The position numbers and the translations under genes are program-made. This document shows positions 44,559 to 52,900 of a stretch of DNA of 64,000 nt, one piece after another; position 1 is the stretch's first letter; each line of letters starts with the position of its first letter. This stretch comes from Candidatus Kryptoniota bacterium (GTDB lineage Bacteria > Bacteroidota > Ignavibacteria > Kryptoniales > JAKASW01), in contig JAHECO010000016.1 in NCBI GenBank assembly GCA_024641705.1, positions 20,107-84,106 of the forward strand, read 5' to 3'. The notes beneath the pieces were generated by a model. That model saw nothing but the letters and a program-made list of their open reading frames with translations, made no database searches and was not told the origin of the DNA.

Positions 44559-45797
44559 TCACTCCCATCTCACGGCGTCAGCCGGGTCTACCCTTGATGC
44601 CCTTTTAGCCGGATAAAGGGCGGCGAGAGAACAGATGACTAAAGCTATCAACCCGATAACGATGAAATCTGAGAGGTGCATCGAAACGGGCAGCGTCGGA
44701 ATTATGTAAACGTTTGTATCCAGTTTGAAGAGCTGGTACTTTATCTGCGCCTCCCCCACACCGAAACCGATCAGAAGGCCGAGGACACTGCCGAGCAGAC
44801 CGACGAGCAATCCTTCGAAAAGGTAAATCTTCATTATTCCCGATTGCGTCGCGCCCATCGCTTTTAATACTCCTATCTCGCGTCGCTTCTCGATCACCGT
44901 CATCGTGAGCGATCCAAGGATGTTGAAGGCGGCTATCAGGATGATAAGCGAGAGCACGATGTATGCGACGACGCGCTCGATCGTCATCATCTGATAAAGG
45001 TCCCTGTGCAGGTCGTACCACGTCTCCACCCTGTCTCCGGGCAGCATCGTCTCAAGTTTTGACTTGACTTCGTTCGATTTGCCGATGTCCCAGAGTTTTA
45101 CGTCGATCCCGTTCACCATATCGGGTAAAACCGGCGACCCGGGCGACGAGAAGAGATACTGCGCGGCGGGGAGATTCACATATGCGTAGTACCCGTCGTA
45201 GTCCTTGTTCTGCGACTGGTAAATCCCGGCCACGACAAACTTCTGCACCTTCGGCTGATAGAATTGGGTCAGGCTGCGCTCGATACCCGCCGGACTGATG
45301 ACGGCCACGGTATCGCCGACCACGCTGCCGAGGGCGTCGGCCAGCGACAACCCTATGAGGATCTGATCGTCCCGGTTGGGATCCAGGAAACTGCCGAGTG
45401 CCACCGATTGCGACAGGCTTGATATTCTCTCATTTCCGGCAGGCACGATCCCTACTATATTCACGGCTCTGTTTACTCCGCCCGAGACAAGCATGGCCTT
45501 CCCGCTTAGGAACATTGCAGCGGAACGCACCTCCCTGAGTCCGGAAACCTGGGCCAACACTCTCTCGGGGTTTGAGAGGTACTCACCGGAAGATGCCGTG
45601 ACTCTCACATGAGGGTCGAAATTTACCAGAATGTTCGTCACTATTCCCTGGAATCCATTGAATACCGAGATAACCACGATGAGCGCTGCGGTGCCCACTA
45701 TAACTCCCAGGAGGGATATGAGAGAAATAATCGAGACCGAGGCCATCTTTCTTTTCGACTTGAGGTAACGGAGCGCGATGAAACTCGAGTATGACAT
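44559..45797 (-). CDS. lipoprotein-releasing system permease, second copy (LolC/LolE type)
   Basis: 412 residues, four transmembrane helices: one at the N-terminus (SIISLISLLGVIVGTAALIV) and three at the C-terminus, with a MacB/Lol periplasmic domain between (about 45-265). The cytoplasmic coupling segment KRREIGVLKAMGATQSGIMK is the FtsX-type motif. It ends six bases before lolD and its first base overlaps the last base of the first permease. With that partner it probably forms the LolCE heterodimer; which copy is LolC and which LolE cannot be assigned here. Confidence 0.9.
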   Translation of the reverse strand: MSYSSFIALRYLKSKRKMASVSIISLISLLGVIVGTAALIVVISVFNGFQGIVTNILVNFDPHVRVTASSGEYLSNPERVLAQVSGLREVRSAAMFLSGKAMLVSGGVNRAVNIVGIVPAGNERISSLSQSVALGSFLDPNRDDQILIGLSLADALGSVVGDTVAVISPAGIERSLTQFYQPKVQKFVVAGIYQSQNKDYDGYYAYVNLPAAQYLFSSPGSPVLPDMVNGIDVKLWDIGKSNEVKSKLETMLPGDRVETWYDLHRDLYQMMTIERVVAYIVLSLIILIAAFNILGSLTMTVIEKRREIGVLKAMGATQSGIMKIYLFEGLLVGLLGSVLGLLIGFGVGEAQIKYQLFKLDTNVYIIPTLPVSMHLSDFIVIGLIALVICSLAALYPAKRASRVDPADAVRWE

Positions 45798-47035
45798 CAG
45801 TAGAACCGTACGGATTCAAGTGGGTCAAAGCCGGATGCAGTCCGGGCCGGAAGATAGGACGCAAGGAGGGACAACACGAAGGCTATACCGCCGATGAGGA
45901 GGAAGTCAGACACATGCATCGACACCGGCACGGTATTCATGAAGTATACATCTCCCGGTATATGGATAATGGAATATCTCTTTTGAATCTCCAGCAAAAG
46001 GTATGCAAGCGCACTTCCCGCCAGTGTGCCCGCCGCGCCGATGAAGGCTCCCTGCGCCAGGAAAATCTTCGTGATGGCCCCCCTCGTTGCCCCGAGAGTC
46101 TTGAGAATACCTACCGCATTTATCTTCTCAAGCACTATCATCAGTAGTGTACCAATGACGTTGAAGGCGGCGACGATTATGATCAGAGCCATAACGATAG
46201 GTATGGGTTTCTTCTGCAACTCGATCCAGGCAAACAGGTTACGGTACATCTGATACATGGTACGGGGATAATACGGATACCCGAGTACTTCCTCCAGCCT
46301 GTGTGATGTCGTCTCCAGTTTGTTAAGGTTATTTACCATCACGTCGAAGCCGGACACGTTGTCAGCGGGTAGGTTGAACAGGTATGCCGCAGAAGCGAGG
46401 TTGGTGTACCCGTAGATATCGTCGTAATCGGACATCCCGGTTTCATAGATCCCTGTCACGACAAACGACAGAACCTTAGGAGGGTTCAACGGAGAAGGAA
46501 TTCCCTCTATCCCGAAGACAAAGACCGTGTCGCCGACTTCAACCTGGAGTCGTCTCGCAAGCTTGGAGCCGATAAGGAGCGGACCCATTGAGCCGGCGCT
46601 GTTAAGGTCGTACCGGCCCGACTTGATCTCGTTCCGCAGGCTGCTATTATCGTACTTTGGAAGGATTCCTTTCAGCAGTATCCCGTCTGTGGAAGGCGCG
46701 TTGGCCGGACGTGTCCTGTGGACCCGAATCATCGCCTCGTGTATCACGAACGGAGACACCGATTTCACATTTTGCTCAGAAGCTATCGTCTTCAGCGTGG
46801 ATACATAGTCCGGGAGAGGTACGTTCTCGAACCCGCGGATCTCTATGTTGGATGTGAAGCTCGATACGTTCTCCGTAATCTTTTTCTCGAATCCGTTCAG
46901 GATAGAAACGGTAATCAGAAGGGCCATCGTTCCGATGGCGAGTCCGATGATCGCAAAAAGCGTCAGGAACGAAACGAACCTATTGTGCGAATGCGATTGA
47001 GCCAGCCTCCGGGCGACGAAGGACGTGTAGCCCAA
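45797..47035 (-). CDS. lipoprotein-releasing system permease, first copy (LolC/LolE type)
   Basis: 412 residues, the same length as its downstream paralogue but clearly diverged. N-terminal helix LTLFAIIGLAIGTMALLITV, periplasmic MacB-like domain (about 45-265) with GILPKYDNSSLRNEIKSGRY, then three C-terminal helices and the coupling segment EKINAVGILKTLGATRGAIT. The pair arose by duplication and works with LolD in lipoprotein release. The start is three bases after the prfB stop, so release factor 2 and Lol genes share a transcript. Confidence 0.9.
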   Translation of the reverse strand: MGYTSFVARRLAQSHSHNRFVSFLTLFAIIGLAIGTMALLITVSILNGFEKKITENVSSFTSNIEIRGFENVPLPDYVSTLKTIASEQNVKSVSPFVIHEAMIRVHRTRPANAPSTDGILLKGILPKYDNSSLRNEIKSGRYDLNSAGSMGPLLIGSKLARRLQVEVGDTVFVFGIEGIPSPLNPPKVLSFVVTGIYETGMSDYDDIYGYTNLASAAYLFNLPADNVSGFDVMVNNLNKLETTSHRLEEVLGYPYYPRTMYQMYRNLFAWIELQKKPIPIVMALIIIVAAFNVIGTLLMIVLEKINAVGILKTLGATRGAITKIFLAQGAFIGAAGTLAGSALAYLLLEIQKRYSIIHIPGDVYFMNTVPVSMHVSDFLLIGGIAFVLSLLASYLPARTASGFDPLESVRFY

Positions 47036-47038
47036 GAC

Positions 47039-48158
47039 CTACTTAGCCCCTTCTCCACCGGCCAGACCGAATTCCATCAGGAAGCCGCGGATGAAATCGT
47101 CAAGGTCCCCGTCCATTACTGAATGAACGTCGCTTGTTTCGACCCCCGTCCTGTGATCCTTCACCATATTGTAGGGATGGAATACATAGGATCTGATCTG
47201 ACTTCCCCACTCGATCTTCTTCTTCGTGCCCTCGATGGCGTTCTTCCTGGCCTCCTCCTCTTCCTTTCGAAGCTGGTAGAGCCTTGAACGGAGCATCTTC
47301 ATCGCACGTTCTCTGTTTTGGAATTGAGATCGTTCCTGCTGACAGGCCACGACGATATTGGTCGGGATGTGGATTAGTCGGACGGCTGTTTCCACCTTGT
47401 TTACATTCTGGCCGCCGTGACCGCCCGATCGGAAAGTCTCAAACCTTATATCACTCGGGTCGATTTCAATTTCGACGTCGGCTTCTACCTCCGGGTAAAC
47501 AAACACCGAGGCAAAACTCGTGTGCCTCCTGGCATTAGAATCGAAGGGAGAAATTCTGACAAGCCGGTGGACACCGTTTTCCGCCTTCAGGTAACCGTAA
47601 GCGTACTTACCTATGACTTCTATTGTCGCGCTTTTGATGCCGGCGCCTTCGCCCTCGAGAACGTCGGCAAGGTCCATCTTGAAGCCGTTTCGCTCGCCCC
47701 AGCGGATATACATTCGCATGAGCATCTGCGCCCAATCCTGCGCCTCGGTACCGCCCGCGCCGGAGTGGATCGTCAGTATGGCATTCTTATCGTCATCCTC
47801 ATTCCCGAGCATCTTCTTGAATTCAAGATCGGAAACCAGTTTGTCGGCCCTTTCCAATTCCGCATCGACGTCGGCGGAATGCGACTCGTCGGCAGATTCC
47901 TCCGCCAGCTCGATGAATGCAATCGCGTCTTCGACATTCCTTGAGGCTTCGTCCCACTGGTCAACCCATGTCTTCAGGTCGTTCAACTGCCCCATTACCT
48001 GTTGCGCCGTGCGGTTGTCGTCCCAGAAACCCGTATCGAGAGTCTTTACGTGAAGCTTTTCTATCTCTTCCCTTTTTCCGTCGACGTCAAAGAAACCTCC
48101 GCAGGTTTTCAATTCTCGTCTTCAGATCGCCGGCCTTCTGTTTCTGGGGTTCGAACAT
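47039..48158 (-). CDS. prfB: peptide chain release factor 2, expressed by programmed +1 frameshift
   Basis: The gene starts at ATG 48158 (AAGG upstream), encodes 23 codons ([20 protein letters not shown], then RFL), and meets an in-frame TGA at 48089-48087. The site CTT TGA C, preceded by an internal Shine-Dalgarno GGAGG three bases before CTT, is the classical RF2 autoregulatory frameshift. After skipping one T, reading continues [12 protein letters not shown] to 47039, giving 372 residues. The SPF stop-recognition tripeptide ([12 protein letters not shown]) and the GGQ loop ([14 protein letters not shown]) are present. RF2 reads UGA and UAA, so scarce RF2 raises its own frameshifting. A start placed after the TGA would be wrong. 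Confidence 0.96.
48087..48100 (-). promoter_or_regulatory. programmed +1 frameshift site of prfB
   Basis: Minus strand GGAGG (48100-48096), TTT, CTT (48092-48090), TGA (48089-48087), C. Spacing between the Shine-Dalgarno-like GGAGG and CTT is three bases, as in E. coli prfB. Confidence 0.93.
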
Positions 48159-48294
48159 TCTTACGCCTTTTTAAACATAATTTAAGCCATTGACCGAAGA
48201 TAGACAATGAGTGAATTTACCCCCAGTGCCGACCGCATGCTCGTCGGCTCACGCCGTGGGAGCCCTAGAACCTAACCGGCGCTTCCCCCGCACT

Positions 48295-48335
48295 CGACGC
48301 GGCGGAAGGGTTGCGGTCCAGAGTATGCCGCGTCG
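48295..48335. repeat. 9-bp inverted repeat downstream of the glycosyltransferase gene
   Basis: CGACGCGGC (48295-48303) and GCCGCGTCG (48327-48335) are perfectly complementary with a 23-base loop, 17 bases past the glycosyltransferase stop at 48352. No T-run follows on the minus strand. The rest of the gap to prfB (48159-48294) shows nothing I recognise. Confidence 0.45.
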
Positions 48336-48351
48336 ACCGAGAGTCTCCCGA

Positions 48352-51300
48352 TTATTCATTTAACGGAACCGGAACAAGCTCTCTTCCATCAAGAGGTATC
48401 CTCACATCCGAAATCTTTGTGGGCTCATTCCCTTCTTTCCACCATTCCTTTGGCGTGACTCCCCACTTCTTTTTAAAGATAGTTTCGTTGACTCTAATTA
48501 CTTCTCTGTATTTCTCGAGCCCATCTTTTCCGAAGCTCTTGCTGCCAAAGTGATGGATGAATACCTCGCGGGCGACGGCAATCCTTGAACCAGCCAAGCG
48601 TGCCCGCATGCAGTAGTCGTCATCTTCACAAATGCCTATACCGAACGCACTATCCAATCCGCCGATTTGGTCCAGGAGGGTTCTCTTTATCAACATGCAG
48701 AACCCTGCGACCCGCGGTACTTCAAGCCACCGCTTGCGATTCTTGCGTCGGTACTTGGCGGCGAATTCTTGCACCTGACTGGCTTTCTTGTAGTTGGCGT
48801 TCGGTTCAAGCTGACATCCGCTAATCCAGTTCGTCATCGGACCCACGATGCCGATCTTCGGATCGGCTTCTGAGCATTCTATCATCCCTTCCAGCCAACC
48901 ATCCGTCACGATAACGTCGTTGTTCAGCAGGACGATATAGTCGCCTTTAGCTACACCCATCCCCTGATTACATCCGGCCGGGAAGCCAACATTTTCCTCG
49001 TTGAATATGGTTCGTATGTCTTTCTGCGCCTTCAGGTATTCAACCGTTCCGTCTGTGGAAGCGTTATCTACTATGATGATCTCATATGGACTCTTCGTGT
49101 GTCGCCGGATACTGTCTATCGTTATCCTCGTGTAATCAAGCTGGTTATAAGTGAGAATCACGATCGAACTTAACTTCTGAGCCTCGTCAGGTTTCCTAAC
49201 CGTCGGCCCTTGAAAGATGCTTTCCAGCCGCATCTTGATTTCTGCCGGAGAGTAGAGACCTTCGATCTTGGTTTTCCCGTTTGTTGAGAGTTTCTTCCAG
49301 AGTTCTTCATCCTTGTAAAGACTGACCACACTTTGGGCGAACATCCTGGGATCGTCGGCCACAAGGATATCCTCTCCGGCGAGAAGAGCCATCCCCTCAC
49401 TACCAACCGATGTTGAAACGGTGGGCACTCCGTGTGACAAAGCGTCTCCGATCTTCCCTTTCATTCCCGCTCCGTATCTTAAAGGAGCCACTGAAATTCG
49501 GGCTTTCATCAGGTACGGCGCGAGGTCCTTAACATACCCTGTGACCACTACGCTATCGGAGGCGAGGGATTTCACGTCATCCGGCGGATTGTTTCCCACG
49601 ATATAGAACTTCACTTCCGGCAATTCTTTTCGAATCAATGGAAGGATCTCTGAGACGAAGAAGTGAACGGCATCACGATTGGGAATATGATTGAAGTTTC
49701 CGACAAAAATCATGTCGGAGCTTGTCCTGTACTCGGCGCTACCGGTGACGTGTTCGTGAATGTTCGGAATGACGTCGATGGGGATATTTCCCATCTGGTC
49801 GGAGATAGCATCTCTGTCGGCAGGAGTAACGACCCATATCCTGTCGGCCTTCCTGTACACGGCCAGTTCGCGCTGCTTGTTCATGGCCGCGTCACGGGCC
49901 TTATCACGGTTGCCTGTAAGTTCAGCTTCCCGGGCTTCCCGGATAAAATGGATATCTACCGAATCGACAATAACCGTCGTTCCCGGAGACAACCTTCGGA
50001 TAAGCGGCACGTAATATTTGGCGACATCCCAGAAGTCCACGATCGCATAGCCGTAAGCCCGCTCCCTGAACAGCCTTTCGAAGTCTATCTCGGGCAGAGA
50101 GTTGTTCTGGACCCCGGCGGCTCTCATGGCCTTTCTGTCCCACGCGTAGACCTCGACACCAAGGTCCTCAAGTGACGGGCGATAGACATTTTCAAGGGAA
50201 CCGTTTCTGGCTATAAAAGTGACATGGCAGCGCATCTCCCGCAGCATCTTGATGATCTGCCATAGCCGCAGCGACCCGCTTGCTCTGTCGTACATCGGCA
50301 AAAAGGGATCGATAATCATCACGTTCTTGTCGCGGTCTGCATTCCTCCGGCAGAGCGTGTCTATTCTCTTCGGATCATTAGGCGGCTGATCCAGTAATTC
50401 TCTGGACCACTTCTCCACGAACTTCGGTTTGTTAATAGTCTGATACTTCTTGAATCCCTCGTTCAGATTCGTGCCGGCCGTCATGCCTTCATAGTGAACG
50501 ACAACGCTGTGAGGCTGGTAGTACACCTTGTAGCCTCTTTTCCTCACTTCGAAGCACAAGTCGGTATCCTCGTAGTATGCCGGGGCGTACCTTTCGTCAA
50601 ACCCTCCGATTTCGTCGAGGAGTTTCTTCCTTATCATCAAGGAAGCACCCGATATGTAATCCACCTCTCTCACATAGTTGTACTTTGGTTCGTGGGGATT
50701 TCCGCCTTTGCCGTAATTCCAGCCGTTTCCGTCAGCGAATATGATTCCGCCTGCTTCCTGCAGCCTTCCGTCGGGGTACACTAGTTTTGAGCCGACAGCA
50801 CCACAATCGCCTTTCTTCTCCGCAAGGTCAACGAGTGAGCTCAACCATTTTGCCTGGACCTGGGTATCGTTATTCAGGAAGAGGACATACTCACCTCTTG
50901 CCGCCCTTGCCCCGAGGTTACAGGCCCCTACAAAGCCAAGGTTTTGGGTATTGATAACAGGTCGTATCGCCGCCCCGGTCCTGGCCAGGCCGCGGAGATA
51001 ATCGCCCGTCCCGTCGGTAGATGCGTTGTCGACGACAATAATCTCGTAATTCGAGTCGGCGGAGTTGCGCGAAATCGATTCGAGGCACTTCTTTGTGAAT
51101 TCCAGTTTATTGTAAACGGGGATGACGATCGAGACCAATCGAGAAGTCGTTTGGAAGTCTCCTTTGTCCGTAGCGATTTCCGGATCGCTACTTCCGATTT
51201 GATGTTGTTTTGAATTGAACAACGCCGACGCTGCCGTCCGATCCACGGCATCCGGGCTGAGAATTATTCGGAGTGCCTCATCGGCTTCGGCTCTCATTCC

Positions 51301-52893
51301 CCGCTCCCCAGCTTTCTGTGCTAAGTCACGCAGGACCTCGGCATCGAGCCGGTTTTCTGCAGTGAAGTCGACGCTGAGATAGCGGTCATCGTCGGAGAGT
51401 GTTGCCTTTAAGTCTGCGAGACGCTTCATTGCCGCGAGCGCTTCCGCCAGATCTCCTTGATCCGCCAGACGCCTGGCATTCTCTCTTCGTTCGCGAACCC
51501 GGTCAAGTATTCCTTTCTTTTGAAGATCGACGAGACCCGGTGTGCGGGAGAATACGCTGTTGTACTTTTGATAGATCATCGCCGCAGTCCGAGTGAAATC
51601 TTCGGTCTTTTTGCTGGTCAAACTTGAACCGTCCAGTCGCCATGTAAACAAGCAGGTAGTACTTCTAATATGCCTGAACTCATATTTCATCGCCATCCTT
51701 ATCCAGAGGTCCCAGTCGACATGCGAAGTCAATGTCTCATCGTAACCTCCTACCTCGTCGATGATGGATCTCTTGTGCATGACGCACAGGATCGGGATGA
51801 AGTTACCCCTCATCATCTTCTCCCGATCGAAATCATCGGAATAAGGCAGGTCGACGCTGACAGTCTGATACCGGCCGTCCGCAAGTATCTGAGTCGCACG
51901 ATGGGCATCTGTATAGGCGACGCCGCAATCCGTGCGTACAAGTTCCTGAACAAGAGTGTCGACGTGCTCTGGATAGAATATGTCGTCATCATCGAGGTAG
52001 CAGACATATTCCCCCCTTGCAGCTTTCAAAGCCGTGTTTCTTGCGGCAGCAGGTCCTCTGTTGGTCGTGTGTGCGAAATATTCAATTGTCACACTCCCTC
52101 TGAATCTGTCGAGCAATGACGAAACATCTTCTCCGCCGTCGTTGACGACCAGGACTTCAAGGTTCTTGTAGATTTGCCGCGAGACACTCGCAAGCGTATC
52201 GGCAAGCATTCCGGGCCTATTGCGCGTGGCGACGATAATCGAAACCAAAGGCGATCGCTCACGGTCGGCCGGATTCTTGCGGCCGTCATTAACCGGACTT
52301 CCTTGTATATACGGTTCCGACTGGCTTTTGTGCAGCGGTTCGCGGGAGCGTTGAAGCGAATCCATCTCTCTGGACAGGTTCGCTTTGAGCACGTTTAAGT
52401 TGTTATGTGCTATCGTATTGTCCGGTTCTTTCTCAAGCACCATCGCGACCGTTTCCGCAGCGCTCATGAATTCCTTCTTCAAGATTTTTATGACGGCAAG
52501 ATCATTCAGCGCCGTGATATCTCGTGGGCTGTGCAAAAGTATTCTCTCGAGTATTCCCTGAGCCTTCTGCAAGTCCCCAGCCTGTATGGCGGCTTCCGAT
52601 GCAGCGATGAGATCACCGTGCTCCTGGCGAAGCGCATCCCCGTCTAAAGGGGCGGCAATAGTGACGTCATTTTTTTCGTTCGGCAAGCTCTTCAGACCAG
52701 CCGCCGGCCGGCCCTCTACTTCACCGACTGTCTCATTCGAGGTCAAACTGATACCGGCTGCACCCAGGCGGTGTCTTACAGCTTCATAGAAGAGCTCAGT
52801 GTCGTTTGTCTCCCGGCCATTAACATCGTATATAGCTCCGAAAATTTCGTTTGACCAGTTCGTTTGCTTCTGAACCCGATTAGTTGGCTCCAT
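48352..52893 (-). CDS. giant multidomain glycosyltransferase (TPR + GT2 + GT2 + GT4 + GT2)
   Basis: 1513 residues with five recognisable parts. A TPR-like segment covers about 92-172 (ITALNDLAVIKILKKEFMSA). The first GT-A/GT2 domain covers 215-430, with SPLVSIIVATRNRPGML and acidic site CYLDDDDIF. The second covers 586-830 (LVSIVIPVYNKLEF, FLNNDTQ at 672-678). A GT-B/GT4-like domain covers 857-1228 (FVGNFNHIPNRDAVHFF, GAGMKGKIGDALSHGVPTV). The third GT2 covers 1242-1480 (SSIVILTYNQLDY, LLNNDVI). No signal peptide or membrane segment is seen, so it acts in the cytoplasm, probably building a surface glycan or glycosylating a protein. It lies seven bases after a GT-methyltransferase fusion gene. 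Confidence 0.88.
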   Translation of the reverse strand: MEPTNRVQKQTNWSNEIFGAIYDVNGRETNDTELFYEAVRHRLGAAGISLTSNETVGEVEGRPAAGLKSLPNEKNDVTIAAPLDGDALRQEHGDLIAASEAAIQAGDLQKAQGILERILLHSPRDITALNDLAVIKILKKEFMSAAETVAMVLEKEPDNTIAHNNLNVLKANLSREMDSLQRSREPLHKSQSEPYIQGSPVNDGRKNPADRERSPLVSIIVATRNRPGMLADTLASVSRQIYKNLEVLVVNDGGEDVSSLLDRFRGSVTIEYFAHTTNRGPAAARNTALKAARGEYVCYLDDDDIFYPEHVDTLVQELVRTDCGVAYTDAHRATQILADGRYQTVSVDLPYSDDFDREKMMRGNFIPILCVMHKRSIIDEVGGYDETLTSHVDWDLWIRMAMKYEFRHIRSTTCLFTWRLDGSSLTSKKTEDFTRTAAMIYQKYNSVFSRTPGLVDLQKKGILDRVRERRENARRLADQGDLAEALAAMKRLADLKATLSDDDRYLSVDFTAENRLDAEVLRDLAQKAGERGMRAEADEALRIILSPDAVDRTAASALFNSKQHQIGSSDPEIATDKGDFQTTSRLVSIVIPVYNKLEFTKKCLESISRNSADSNYEIIVVDNASTDGTGDYLRGLARTGAAIRPVINTQNLGFVGACNLGARAARGEYVLFLNNDTQVQAKWLSSLVDLAEKKGDCGAVGSKLVYPDGRLQEAGGIIFADGNGWNYGKGGNPHEPKYNYVREVDYISGASLMIRKKLLDEIGGFDERYAPAYYEDTDLCFEVRKRGYKVYYQPHSVVVHYEGMTAGTNLNEGFKKYQTINKPKFVEKWSRELLDQPPNDPKRIDTLCRRNADRDKNVMIIDPFLPMYDRASGSLRLWQIIKMLREMRCHVTFIARNGSLENVYRPSLEDLGVEVYAWDRKAMRAAGVQNNSLPEIDFERLFRERAYGYAIVDFWDVAKYYVPLIRRLSPGTTVIVDSVDIHFIREAREAELTGNRDKARDAAMNKQRELAVYRKADRIWVVTPADRDAISDQMGNIPIDVIPNIHEHVTGSAEYRTSSDMIFVGNFNHIPNRDAVHFFVSEILPLIRKELPEVKFYIVGNNPPDDVKSLASDSVVVTGYVKDLAPYLMKARISVAPLRYGAGMKGKIGDALSHGVPTVSTSVGSEGMALLAGEDILVADDPRMFAQSVVSLYKDEELWKKLSTNGKTKIEGLYSPAEIKMRLESIFQGPTVRKPDEAQKLSSIVILTYNQLDYTRITIDSIRRHTKSPYEIIIVDNASTDGTVEYLKAQKDIRTIFNEENVGFPAGCNQGMGVAKGDYIVLLNNDVIVTDGWLEGMIECSEADPKIGIVGPMTNWISGCQLEPNANYKKASQVQEFAAKYRRKNRKRWLEVPRVAGFCMLIKRTLLDQIGGLDSAFGIGICEDDDYCMRARLAGSRIAVAREVFIHHFGSKSFGKDGLEKYREVIRVNETIFKKKWGVTPKEWWKEGNEPTKISDVRIPLDGRELVPVPLNE

Positions 52894-52900
52894 GCTCGGC

